Origin: JALHNI01 sp044226365
GTDB taxonomy: Bacteria; Acidobacteriota; Terriglobia; Bryobacterales; Bryobacteraceae
Reading direction: 5' to 3'
DNA: 64,000 bases
Assembly (NCBI GenBank): GCA_044226365.1
Contig: JBGAHE010000004.1
Coordinates: 70,291 to 134,290 of the forward strand
In this document: one piece after another, positions 32,301-40,074 of the stretch
How positions within the stretch are numbered: the first letter of the stretch is position 1
Layout: each line of letters begins with the position of its first letter
Notes under the pieces: model-generated
What the model was told of the DNA's origin: nothing
The model's database searches: none
What the model saw: only the letters and a program-made list of their open reading frames with translations
Position numbers and translations under genes: made by a program

Positions 32301-32488
32301 TGTTCCACCTCTTCCGCCGCGCGGCCGGGGAACTGCGTAATCACCACCACCTGCGTGTCCGAGATATCCGGATACGCCTCGATCTTCAACTGCGAGAACG
32401 CCCACCAGCCGGCGCCCACTAACGTCAGGCCAATCAGTAAAGTAATGAAGCGCTGCCGGAGAGCAAAACGCAATAGTTGTGCAATCAC
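29396..32488 (-). CDS. Heavy-metal RND efflux pump, CzcA-like (HME family)
   Basis: A 1,030-residue RND pump with the twelve-helix doubled layout. The TM4 motif DFGIIVDATLVMVE has the D-x5-D-x6-E proton relay and the DFG opening of CzcA/CnrA-type pumps, rather than the plain GAMVD motif of CusA. The N-terminus (LLRFALRQRFITLLIGLTLV) and the AEEVEQQVTVPIERAL block also fit HME-RND proteins. It should take divalent cations such as Zn, Co, Ni or Cd out through a CBA complex; the metal cannot be fixed by sequence. Adaptor and outer-membrane genes are directly upstream (9- and 11-base gaps), making a full czcCBA-type operon. Confidence 0.94.
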   Translation of the reverse strand: MIAQLLRFALRQRFITLLIGLTLVGAGWWAFSQLKIEAYPDISDTQVVVITQFPGRAAEEVEQQVTVPIERALNSAPNVIARRSRTIFGLSVVELTFDYGTNDYFARQVVLEKLRDADLPDGVTPGLGPLSTPIGELYRYTVSGGGLDAMKLREIQDWVIEPRFLQVPGVADVTPFGGLIKQYQIQIDPLALAKYGLSISQVADSVRANNGNAGGAMLDNHQQSMVIRGVGLIEDTTDIEDVVVTESQGVPVFVKDVGKVQLGAAAPTGIFGVGKQTGGVEGIVLMRRGENPTEVLKSIAIAVDDLNTNRLPAGVKISPIYDRTDLVENTLHTVTHTLLEGLGIVLVVLFFFLGSARAALLTAVTIPLSLLFAFVCMHFSGIPANLLSLGALDFGIIVDATLVMVEHVLHTLHERQHQPGFASEGGVLAAVRDAALEVERPIFFSLMIIIAAYIPLFTLERVERKLFTPMAFTVSYALLGSMLLALTLIPVLATYLFRHGAKSWENPLLPWLAKRYEAVLERAVKRPWMVFGVSGGVVLASFALAGALGIEFLPNLDEGVIWIRANLPAGVSLEKSSQIATDIRAIVAEYPELKLVSSQTGRNDSGTDPYGPNRNEFFLALNPYDTWPAGMNKQKLIEELSRKLNARIPGAAFSFTQPIVDNVTEAVTGSAADLAVILRGPDLAVLRRTAQKTLEVMKTVPGAADTAIEQESDQAQLRIRIDRQAVARYGINVRDVEDVIEMAIGGRAAGTMFEGERRFDITVRYVPEARTNITAIGNVLVPTREGGRVPLSQLAEIKVVNGASIIARRENQRQITVRTNIRGRDQGSFVGDAQKRFNQAIRLPAGYEVTWGGQFENLQRAQKRLTVILPITIAIIFVLLFFMFGSAKYAGMVLMNVPFSLVGGILFLYLRGINLSVSAAVGFISLFGVAVMSGVLVIAEINRLRRAEPELPVLRAIVQGSLAQLRPVLLMVVVALLGMVPAARASGIGSDVQRPLATVVVGGLLSTLLLTLLALPSMYALTVREKEKGA

Positions 32489-32497
32489 GTGAGTCTC

Positions 32498-33655
32498 CTA
32501 GTTGCCGCTCAACAGCATCACGCCGTCCACCACGACGCGGTCGCCTTCGTTCAGGCCCGCCAGCACCGCCACGCGATCGCCCATCTGCGTGCCGAGCGTC
32601 ACGTTCACCTTCTCGAACACCCCGCGACTTCGCTCACGCCACACGATCGCTTTGCTATCGGTCGCAATCACCGCGGCCGCGGGCACCGTGGGCCGCGGCT
32701 GATCCGTCTCGGCCAGTTGGATATTGCCGAACATCTCCGGCTTCAACCGCCCATTCGGATTCGGCATCTCGGCGCGCACCTTCACCGTGCGCGTCTGCGG
32801 ATCCACCGTGTCGCCGATCAGTGTCACGCGGCCGAGAAACGTCTCACCCGGATACGCCGACAGTTGAATCCGCGCCGGCTCACCTGTCTTCACCAACCGG
32901 ATCGCCGTTTCCGGCACGTCCGAAGTCACCCACACCGAACTCAAGTCGGCGATCGTCATCAGCGGCGCGCTCAAGTCATTGCGGAACTCGCCGTTGGCCA
33001 CCGACATCTCCAGCACCTTGCCGGAGATTGGCGAGTTCACCGTCACTCGCTGCCCAAAGCCGCCGGGCGAGATGCCCAGAATCTGCAGACGTCTCCGGCC
33101 CTGCTCCGCTGAAGCCTGCGCCTGCTCCACCGCCGCCTGCGACTGCACCAGCACGGCCTGGCTATTGAGCACATCCTTCTGCGGCACCGCACCATGCTCG
33201 AAAAGATCCTTCTGCCGGTCCAGATCCATCTGCGCCTTCGCCAAGGCGGACTTCGCCTGCGTCAAGCCCGCTTGCGCCTGCAGCAGGCTCGAGACCGCCG
33301 CATCCGCATCCGGACTCTCGAGCGTCAGCAAGGGCTGACCCTGCCGCACGAAGTCGCCGATCTTAGCCAGCACCGTCGTCACGCGTCCGGTGAGTTGCAG
33401 CGTCACATGCGCCAGCCGATTGGCATTCGCCTCCACCTTGCCCGGCGAGGTCACCAGGTCCACCGGCACCGACGACATCGCCACCGGCTCCACGCGAATC
33501 TGCGCCAATTGCGGCGAATCCGGCGGAATGGTCATCTGTCCCGGCACGCTCGCCGGCGTCGCCTTCTTGGGCTCGTTGTGGGCCTCCGGAGCCGACCCTC
33601 CTCCGCAGGCCCACAACAAGCTCAACCCGATAGTCACGATTGCGATCTTCCGCAT
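32498..33655 (-). CDS. RND periplasmic adaptor lipoprotein, CzcB/CusB-like
   Basis: A 385-residue membrane-fusion protein from the ATG at 33655, which follows AGGGG at 8 bases. The GTG three codons earlier lacks a good site. A lipobox ending in cysteine lies in LLWACGGG. The body follows the order beta-barrel, lipoyl half (GRVTTVLAKIGDFVRQGQPL), a long coiled hairpin, second lipoyl half (VNSPISGKVLEMSVANGE), and a barrel with PNPNGRLKPEMFGNIQL. It links the CzcA-like pump to the TolC-like channel. A related but distinct adaptor is encoded at 36768-37916. Confidence 0.9.
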   Translation of the reverse strand: MRKIAIVTIGLSLLWACGGGSAPEAHNEPKKATPASVPGQMTIPPDSPQLAQIRVEPVAMSSVPVDLVTSPGKVEANANRLAHVTLQLTGRVTTVLAKIGDFVRQGQPLLTLESPDADAAVSSLLQAQAGLTQAKSALAKAQMDLDRQKDLFEHGAVPQKDVLNSQAVLVQSQAAVEQAQASAEQGRRRLQILGISPGGFGQRVTVNSPISGKVLEMSVANGEFRNDLSAPLMTIADLSSVWVTSDVPETAIRLVKTGEPARIQLSAYPGETFLGRVTLIGDTVDPQTRTVKVRAEMPNPNGRLKPEMFGNIQLAETDQPRPTVPAAAVIATDSKAIVWRERSRGVFEKVNVTLGTQMGDRVAVLAGLNEGDRVVVDGVMLLSGN

Positions 33656-33666
33656 ATGCTCCACCC

Positions 33667-34941
33667 CTACGATCCGCTCACCGTCGCGCCCGAGACGGCG
33701 TCGATCAGATACAAGCTGCGCGCGTAATTCGAACGCGCCTCATTAAACGTCTGCATCGCGTCGTTGAACGCGCGCTGTGCATCCAGAAACTCAATCAGGC
33801 TCGCTTCGCCACGCCGGTAAGAGTACTCCGTGGTGTCTCGCACGCTCCGTGCCTTCGAGAGCACATCGTTCTCAATCGAAGACAACAATTGCCGCGACAC
33901 CGTGTACTGCCGGTACGCCCGCTCCACCTCGGCGTTGATCGACGCGTTCAGCGCCTCAATCTTCGCGCCGCCCTGCGCAATCTCACGCTGCGCCCGCGCA
34001 ATCTCGCCCTGATTCTTGTTGAACACCGGCAGCGGCGCACTGAAGTAGAAGCCCAGCGAACTGCCCCCGTAGCCATACGCGTTCTGGTGCGTATACTCGG
34101 TGCCGATCGTGTAATCCACCTTGCCGTTGGCGATCTGCAAGCGCAGATCCGCGCGCGACCGGGCCTGGCCTTCTTTCGTCAACAAAACATCCGGGCGTCG
34201 CTCGAGCGCCAGCCGTTTAATCTCGGCCTCGGAGTCCAACGCGACATCGCTCCGCAGCGGACCCGCCACGTCGAAATTGGACGCCATCTGTGACCGGCCC
34301 AGCAGATACTGCAACTGCGTCTTCGCCTGGTCCAGTTGCAGTTGCGCCTGCTGCACGGCCGTCCGGAACTGCAGCGCCGCTACCTGCGAGCGATCCAGTT
34401 CCACCTTCGCCAGGTCGCCGCTCTTCAAGCGCGATTCATTGATCGCCACCACGCCTTCCAGACTCTTCAGGTTGTCCTGGGCCAGCTTCAAGGTCTCTTT
34501 GGCGTGCTGTACATCCACAAAGGCGTTCTGCACTGCAAAGATCACCTGACGCATCATCTCGCGCACGCCCAGTTCGGCGAGCGTGCGATCTTCGCGCGCC
34601 ACCGCTTGCCGTTCCTCGCGCTTGTGGCCCCGCTCGATGGGAAAGTCCGTTTGCAGGTTGTACTGATTCGGACCCGCCGGGCTCGCCGCGCTGTACCGCG
34701 CGCCGATCAGATTCAGGGTCTGCCCGGACACCGTGACCACCGGATTCGGCCGCAGCCCCGCCGTAATCTGTCGCGCCTCCGCAATCGTAATGTTGTATTT
34801 CTGTGCCGCCAGATCCAGATTCTTCGCCAGGGCCTCTTTGATTGCCGCCTCAATCGTCAGGGCCTCCGGCGGCGTCGCTGTGGACTGCCCCATCCCCCAA
34901 CTGGCCATCGCCAGCATTCCCCAGATCAGTTTCTGTCTCAC
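33667..34941 (-). CDS. TolC/CzcC-like outer-membrane efflux protein
   Basis: A 424-residue outer-membrane channel. A signal peptide (MRQKLIWGMLAMASWGMGQ) is followed by two outer-membrane-efflux repeats: LTIEAAIKEALAKNLDLAAQ in the first and IAQGGAKIEALNASINAEVE with YRRGEASLIEFLDAQRAF in the second. The latter is the usual end of CzcC/TolC-type proteins. It is first in the minus-strand operon with adaptor and pump, so it should be the exit duct. The two-component operon lies in the other direction, 231 bases away. Confidence 0.92.
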   Translation of the reverse strand: MRQKLIWGMLAMASWGMGQSTATPPEALTIEAAIKEALAKNLDLAAQKYNITIAEARQITAGLRPNPVVTVSGQTLNLIGARYSAASPAGPNQYNLQTDFPIERGHKREERQAVAREDRTLAELGVREMMRQVIFAVQNAFVDVQHAKETLKLAQDNLKSLEGVVAINESRLKSGDLAKVELDRSQVAALQFRTAVQQAQLQLDQAKTQLQYLLGRSQMASNFDVAGPLRSDVALDSEAEIKRLALERRPDVLLTKEGQARSRADLRLQIANGKVDYTIGTEYTHQNAYGYGGSSLGFYFSAPLPVFNKNQGEIARAQREIAQGGAKIEALNASINAEVERAYRQYTVSRQLLSSIENDVLSKARSVRDTTEYSYRRGEASLIEFLDAQRAFNDAMQTFNEARSNYARSLYLIDAVSGATVSGS

Positions 34942-35172
34942 GTCTCGATCATGACGGGAGCGGCCTCAAAAACCACTCACCCTGGCCGGGGAGATTCCCA
35001 GGTTTGGGGCCGGAAGCCTCTCCCCTCCCGCCGGGGGTTTTCTCCCCTCGCCACGGGATTGAGCCCCACTCCGTCAGCGATCATCATGTGAGGGGGTGTT
35101 GTAACGGTGTTTACCTCGGGAACCGCACTGCCGGCCGGCCATACTCTGCTCAGTCCGGCGATTGACCCGCCG
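34942..35172. other. Divergent intergenic region between metal-efflux operon and NarL-type operon
   Basis: The 231 bases hold a GC-rich stretch (CCCTCCCGCCGGGGG near 35023-35037) and a TGTTGTAACGGTGTTTACC segment around 35097-35116. No gene is seen. Promoters for both operons should lie here. No sure operator was recognised. Confidence 0.5.
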
Positions 35173-36156
35173 ATGTCGCGCAAAGCCGTGCTGCGCGTCT
35201 CCGTCGGCGGCTTCGGACTCCTGGTCGTGCTCGTGCTGCTTGCCGCTTATCTCGGCTACGCCCGCTGCAACGCAATTCAGGACTCCGCCGGCGAACTCGT
35301 CCGCGAACAACTGGTCGACCCCGCCCGCGGCGCCCAGCTCGAACAGATCATCGAGCAGGAAACCAAGAGCCTCATCGACGAACTCGCCTGGGTGCTCGGC
35401 CTGTGCATCCTCCTCGCTGCTGCCACCGCCGGCATGACCGGTTGGGTGATTCAGCAGGCCTTCGCCAAACTTGAATGGCAATCCGCCGAACTGGAACACG
35501 TCTCCTGGCACATGCTGGACGGCCACGAGAAGATGGCTCGGCGTTTCTCGCACGAAATGCACGACGAACTCGGCCAGTCCTTGACCGGCTTACGCGGTTT
35601 ACTCAGCCGCGTGAAGGAGAACGAATTCGGCGCGCTCCGGCAGGAGTGCATCGCCGTCGTCGACGAAGTGTTGCAGAGCGTCCGCAAGCTCTCGCAAGTG
35701 CTGCGTCCGGTGATCCTCGATGACTTCGGCCTGGACTCTGGCCTACGCTGGCTCTGCGAGCGCTTCACGCAGCGCACGCAGATCGTCGTCGACTACCAGT
35801 CCAATCTGGAAGGCCGCGTGGCTGAAGCGCTCGAGACGCATCTGTTCCGGATTGCCCAGGAAGCGCTCACCAACATCGCCCGCCACTCCGGCGCCACCGA
35901 GGCTTGGATGACCTTAGAACACCGCGCCGACCGCCTGATCCTCACCGTGATGGACAACGGCCACGGGTTGCCCGCATCGCCCGCGCATCAGGGGCCCAGC
36001 CTCGGCATGGTGGGCATGCGGGCTCGCGCCCGTCAGGTGGACGGGGAATTGATCGTCGAAAATCGAGAGGAGGGTGGGTTGCGCATCCGCGTGGATGCGC
36101 CCCTCCGGAAAGCGGGGCTGCCAGATGAGCAGGAAGATTCGAGTTTTGTTGGCTGA
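35173..36156 (+). CDS. NarL-type sensor histidine kinase (HisKA_3)
   Basis: About 327 residues from the ATG at 35173 (MSRKAVLRVSVGG). Two hydrophobic segments flank a short periplasmic loop of about 55 residues (NAIQDSAGELVREQLVDPARG). The dimerisation and phosphoacceptor helix reads ARRFSHEMHDELGQSLTGLR, with the histidine in HEMHDELGQ. The ATPase domain has EALTNIARHSGA and DNGHGLPA. This is a NarX/DegS-like HPK7 kinase. It overlaps the response-regulator start by 32 bases, so the two form one unit. The short sensor loop gives no metal-binding motif. Confidence 0.9.
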   Translation: MSRKAVLRVSVGGFGLLVVLVLLAAYLGYARCNAIQDSAGELVREQLVDPARGAQLEQIIEQETKSLIDELAWVLGLCILLAAATAGMTGWVIQQAFAKLEWQSAELEHVSWHMLDGHEKMARRFSHEMHDELGQSLTGLRGLLSRVKENEFGALRQECIAVVDEVLQSVRKLSQVLRPVILDDFGLDSGLRWLCERFTQRTQIVVDYQSNLEGRVAEALETHLFRIAQEALTNIARHSGATEAWMTLEHRADRLILTVMDNGHGLPASPAHQGPSLGMVGMRARARQVDGELIVENREEGGLRIRVDAPLRKAGLPDEQEDSSFVG

Positions 36157-36763
36157 CGATCATACGATTCTGCGCAAAGGACTGCGCATGTTGCTCGACT
36201 CGCAGGCCGACCTGGAAGTGATCGGTGAAGCCAAAACCGGCCGCGAAGCCATCGACGAAGCGCGCCGCCATCGGCCGGACATCGTCATTATGGACGTCTC
36301 CATGCCCGAGTTGAACGGCATCGAAGGCACTCGTCAGATCTGCGATGAGCTCGCCCAAACCAAAGTCATCGGCCTCAGCATGCACAAGGACGCCGTCTAC
36401 GTTCGCGAGATTCTGCGCGCCGGCGCGCGCGGCTATTTGCTGAAGGACTCCGAAGACGACGATCTCCTGAAAGCCATTCGCGCCGTCCATCGCGGCGAAG
36501 CCTTCTTGAGCCCCGCCGTCTCGGACGCCGTCCTCACCGATTACCGCAAGCACGTCTCGAATCCCATTGACCAACTCACCAGCCGCGAACGCGAGATTCT
36601 CACCATGATTGCCGAAGGCAAGTCCAACAAAGAGATTGCCACCGCGCTCAACCTCAGCGTCTACACGGTCGAGTCGCACCGCGGCAGTGTGATGGAAAAA
36701 CTGAACCTGCACAACACCGGAGACATTGTCCGTTTTGCCCTGCGCAACGGCCTCACCAGCTAG
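36125..36763 (+). CDS. NarL-type response regulator
   Basis: A 212-residue regulator. The receiver domain has DDHTILRKGL, the phosphoacceptor aspartate in DIVIMDVSMPELNG, and the lysine in GARGYLLKDS. The LuxR-type output has LTSREREILTMIAEGKSNKE with IATALNLSVYTVESHRGSVM. It is encoded with the kinase (32-base overlap) and four bases before the second efflux adaptor. It is therefore the likely regulator of the adjacent efflux genes in response to an envelope or metal signal; that link is inferred. Confidence 0.94.
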   Translation: MSRKIRVLLADDHTILRKGLRMLLDSQADLEVIGEAKTGREAIDEARRHRPDIVIMDVSMPELNGIEGTRQICDELAQTKVIGLSMHKDAVYVREILRAGARGYLLKDSEDDDLLKAIRAVHRGEAFLSPAVSDAVLTDYRKHVSNPIDQLTSREREILTMIAEGKSNKEIATALNLSVYTVESHRGSVMEKLNLHNTGDIVRFALRNGLTS

Positions 36764-36767
36764 CCCC

Positions 36768-37916
36768 ATGAATTCGCTCCAGACCATTTTCCTGTTCGGC
36801 GTCGCCTGCCTCCCCCTGCTGCTCACCGGCTGCGGCTCCACCAATCCGGCCTCGAGCGAGCCCGCCCTCAGTGCGTTCGAAGCTCCTGACGCGGGCAGCC
36901 ATCCCGTTGCCGTCATCACCGCCGAATCCGCCACGGTCTTTACCAACGAAGTCACCGCGCCGGCCAGGCTCGAAGTGAATCAGAACCGCATCTCGCGAGT
37001 GCTCCTGCCCGTCTCCGGCCGCATCGTCGAAGTGCTCGCCAGCCTGGGCGACGCGGTCCGTCCGGGCCAACCGTTGCTCGCGCTCGAAAGCCACGACGCG
37101 GACATCGCCGAGTCCGCCTATCAGCAGGCCGCCGCCAGCCTCACGCAGGCTCGCGCCGCGCTCGCCAAGGCCGAAATCGATCAGCGCCGCGCCAGCGAAC
37201 TGTTTGCGCAACAGGCCATTCCCCGCAAGGAACTTCTCGAAGCCGAGCATCAGGTGGTATCGGCCACCAACGGCTTGCAGATCGCCAACGCCGTGCTCGA
37301 TCAGGCGGACCGCAAGCTCCATCTGCTCGGCCTGAAGCCCGGCGCCTACGGCCAAAAGATTCTCCTTCGCGCTCCGATCGCCGGCAAGATCGTTGCGCTC
37401 GGCGTGGCGGCCGGCGAAGTCCACAACGACCTCAACCGGCCGCTGATCACCGTCGCCGATCTCAGCACCCTCTGGGTCACCACCAACGTTCCCGAAACGC
37501 ACATTCGCTTCTGCCGCCTCGGCGGCGACATCAAGGTCGACTTGCTCGCCTTCCCTGGCGAAGCCTTCACCGGCCGCGTCGCGCAGATTGCCGACACGGT
37601 CGACCCGCAGTTGCGCACGGTGAAAGTGCGGGCCAAACTGGCGAACCCCAACGGTCGCTTCCTGCCGGAGATGTACGGTCAGGTCCGCTACCTCGAAGGC
37701 CCGCAACCGGCCGTCTCCGTTCATCAGGACGCGCTCCTGCAAGCCGGCGACAAGACCTACGTGCTCGTCGAACAGCAGCCCGGCTCTTTCATACGGCGTG
37801 AAGTCTCGCCCGGTCGCCGCCAGGGTGAGCGGCGCATCATCCTCCACGGCCTCACCGCCGGCGAACGCATCGCTGCCGAAGCCGGACATCCTTCTCTGAC
37901 CGAGCCGGCTCACTAG
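36768..37916 (+). CDS. Second RND periplasmic adaptor lipoprotein
   Basis: A 382-residue membrane-fusion protein from the ATG at 36768 (MNSLQTIFLFGVACLPLLLTGC), with a lipobox cysteine. It shares the plan of the CzcB-like protein: LPVSGRIVEVLASLGDAVRPGQ, a coiled hairpin, LRAPIAGKIVALGVAAGE, and PNGRFLPEMYGQVRYLE. It is clearly paralogous but divergent. No RND pump or TolC gene is encoded with it on this strand; the nearest pump is the divergent operon. It may swap with the CzcB-like adaptor or serve an unlinked pump. Confidence 0.88.
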   Translation: MNSLQTIFLFGVACLPLLLTGCGSTNPASSEPALSAFEAPDAGSHPVAVITAESATVFTNEVTAPARLEVNQNRISRVLLPVSGRIVEVLASLGDAVRPGQPLLALESHDADIAESAYQQAAASLTQARAALAKAEIDQRRASELFAQQAIPRKELLEAEHQVVSATNGLQIANAVLDQADRKLHLLGLKPGAYGQKILLRAPIAGKIVALGVAAGEVHNDLNRPLITVADLSTLWVTTNVPETHIRFCRLGGDIKVDLLAFPGEAFTGRVAQIADTVDPQLRTVKVRAKLANPNGRFLPEMYGQVRYLEGPQPAVSVHQDALLQAGDKTYVLVEQQPGSFIRREVSPGRRQGERRIILHGLTAGERIAAEAGHPSLTEPAH

Positions 37917-37932
37917 ATACAATTGCTAGGCC

Positions 37933-38871
37933 ATGGATCGACGTCAATTCCTCGCCGCTGGCGGCGCGCTCACCCTTACTCGCTGCGGCGAATCACCCAA
38001 GCCCGCTCCGGCTCCGCCGGCCGCCACCGCCGCGCCGCCCACGCCCATCATCGACGCGCATCACCACTTCTGGATGTACTCGAAGAAAGAGTACGGCTGG
38101 ATCAGCGATCAGATGTCGGCCCTGCAGCGCGACTTCCTGCCCGTGCATCTCGCCGCAGTCCTCAAGGAAGCGGGCGTCAACGGCGCCGTCTCCGTTCAGG
38201 CTCGTCAAACGCTCGAAGAGACACGCTTCCTCTTGAAGCACGCCAGCGACAATGAGTTTCTGCGGGGCGTGGTGGGCTGGGTGCCGCTGATCGAGGCGAA
38301 CGTCGCCAAGTCGCTCGAAGAGTTCGCCGCGCAGCCCAAGATGAAAGGCGTGCGGCACGTCCTCCAAGACGAACGCGACGACAACTACATTCTGCGTGAA
38401 GACTTCAACCGCGGCATCCAACAACTCAAGCCGCTCAAGCTTCGCTACGACATCCTGATCTTCGAGAAGCACCTGCCGCAGACGATCAAATTCGTTGACC
38501 GCCATCCGGACCAGACCTTCATCCTCGACCACATCGCCAAGCCCAAGATCAAGCAGCACGAAATCGAGCCGTGGAAGACCAACTTCATCGAGCTCGCCAA
38601 GCGCCCCAACGTCTACTGCAAGCTCTCCGGCATGGTCACCGAAGGCGACCATCAGAAGTGGACCGATGCGGACCTCGCTCCCTACATCGATACAGCCTTG
38701 GCCGCCTTCGGCCCCAAGCGCCTCATGTATGGTTCTGATTGGCCCGTGTGCCTGCTCGCTTCGCCCTACAAGCGCTGGTATGACACGGTCACGGCGGCGG
38801 TCAGCAAACTGTCCGAGTCCGAGCGGGCCCGCCTGATGGGCGGCACCGCCATCGAAGCTTACGGGCTGTAG
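37933..38871 (+). CDS. Amidohydrolase 2 family protein (secreted lactonase-like)
   Basis: A 312-residue protein starting MDRRQFLAAGGALTLTRCGE, a twin-arginine-like and lipobox-like export signal. The TIM-barrel metal motif PIIDAHHHFW is near residue 43, with later FILDHIAKP and YGSDWPVCLL blocks. This matches amidohydrolase 2/COG3618 proteins, including L-fuconolactone and similar lactone hydrolases. Metal ligands (the first HxH, the histidine in LDHIAKP, and the aspartate in GSDWP) are present. The real substrate is unknown. It is 16 bases after the adaptor gene and may be in the same transcript. Confidence 0.84.
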   Translation: MDRRQFLAAGGALTLTRCGESPKPAPAPPAATAAPPTPIIDAHHHFWMYSKKEYGWISDQMSALQRDFLPVHLAAVLKEAGVNGAVSVQARQTLEETRFLLKHASDNEFLRGVVGWVPLIEANVAKSLEEFAAQPKMKGVRHVLQDERDDNYILREDFNRGIQQLKPLKLRYDILIFEKHLPQTIKFVDRHPDQTFILDHIAKPKIKQHEIEPWKTNFIELAKRPNVYCKLSGMVTEGDHQKWTDADLAPYIDTALAAFGPKRLMYGSDWPVCLLASPYKRWYDTVTAAVSKLSESERARLMGGTAIEAYGL

Positions 38872-38874
38872 CGG

Positions 38875-40026
38875 TTAAAGCGGCGGATACACCGGCTCGG
38901 GCGGCGCGCCCTGCTGGGTGGGCGGAAACGGCTCAGGATCGGGATCCGGATCGGGGTCGGGGTCCGGCTCCGGATCATTCGGGTCCATCGGATCGTCCGG
39001 ATCGGCCGTCTCCGGGAACACCAGCACCCACTTCGAAATGCCCTTCACGAAGATGCGCGACGATTGCCCCGTCAGGCTATCGCTCTCGCCTGGGCCGGTT
39101 CCCACCAACTGCGGATAGAAGCCCGGGGCGAAACCGATCTGCGCGGGCGTCAGAATCTTCACCGGCGTCGACCAACTGCCCGGGTCGCTCAAGTCCGCCG
39201 AATAAGAAATGTAGATGCCTTCCTGCGGCCACTCCGGCTTGCAGCACGCATGGTTCAGCATGATCACGTACTTGTTGATGTGCGTGTTCCAACTCACCGA
39301 CGGTCCCCAATAGGCATCCGTGTTGGAGCGTTCCCACGGCACGCGCACCGGCAACACCGGCGTGATGCGCCCGCCCAGGCCCGGCTCGTTCCATTCGCCG
39401 TTGAAGTACTTCAAGACATGCCCCACAGGATGATCGCGATCGGCGAACGCCATCCGCGCGAGCACCACTCCCTGCGTCGACGCGGCGCCGCCGTAGTTGT
39501 CGAAGAGGAAGTAGAAGTATTCGCCCGTCTGATCCAGAATGACGGAGAAGTCCCCGTGGCCGCCGGCGAAGAAGCCATTCTCCGCATTGCAATTCGGCGC
39601 GTCTCCCGACGTCAGCACTATCCCCAGATCTTCGAACGTATCGCCGCCGTCATGCGACACCAGCGCGCCAATGCGCGGCATCGTCAAACCTTTTCCCGGG
39701 CAATACCCGCCTGGCTCGTTGTGATACCAGGCGTACACGGTTGCACTCTCCGGATCCCGCCAGATCGATTCGATCCACATCGGTTGATGCTCGGTGGAAG
39801 TCACCCACGGCGGTAAATCCATCTGCAGCGAGAACAGATCGTTCCCGGACATCTTGATCAGGTTTCCCGTCGAGGTATAGACCTTCAACCGTCCATCCAC
39901 CCACAGGCCCGGACTGTTGCCATCTACGACAGACGAAGGATACGCGAGATAAGGGGCACTACGAACCTGGCCCACCTGCGCGGACAACAGAGCCGCGGTG
40001 GTGAGAGCCAGAAGCACTTTCAGCAT
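38875..40026 (-). CDS. Secreted propeller-like protein with a C-terminal Asp-Pro repeat tail
   Basis: A 383-residue exported protein (signal MLKVLLALTTAALLSAQ). The body resembles five-bladed glycoside-hydrolase-like propellers (LWVDGRLKVYTSTGN, VSHDGGDTFEDLG with an Asp-box, HACCKPEWPQEGIYISYSAD), but a catalytic triad cannot be assigned. The last 35 residues are dominated by DP and EP dipeptides (near residues 345-370). These come from a low-complexity stretch of GATCCGG-like units at about 38936-38990. The tail could bind calcium, act as a spacer or be a wall linker. It ends just before the amidohydrolase stop, convergent with it. Confidence 0.7.
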   Translation of the reverse strand: MLKVLLALTTAALLSAQVGQVRSAPYLAYPSSVVDGNSPGLWVDGRLKVYTSTGNLIKMSGNDLFSLQMDLPPWVTSTEHQPMWIESIWRDPESATVYAWYHNEPGGYCPGKGLTMPRIGALVSHDGGDTFEDLGIVLTSGDAPNCNAENGFFAGGHGDFSVILDQTGEYFYFLFDNYGGAASTQGVVLARMAFADRDHPVGHVLKYFNGEWNEPGLGGRITPVLPVRVPWERSNTDAYWGPSVSWNTHINKYVIMLNHACCKPEWPQEGIYISYSADLSDPGSWSTPVKILTPAQIGFAPGFYPQLVGTGPGESDSLTGQSSRIFVKGISKWVLVFPETADPDDPMDPNDPEPDPDPDPDPDPEPFPPTQQGAPPEPVYPPL

Positions 40027-40074
40027 TAGTGTAATGATGCCAAGTAGAACCCCTGCCGTTACTTTAAGTTTCGT

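Noticed and set aside
38936..38995. CRISPR-like or satellite array at the GATCCGG-rich tract
   Set aside because: The units are 6-7 bases long and in frame as Asp-Pro codons of a secreted protein. There are no spacers.
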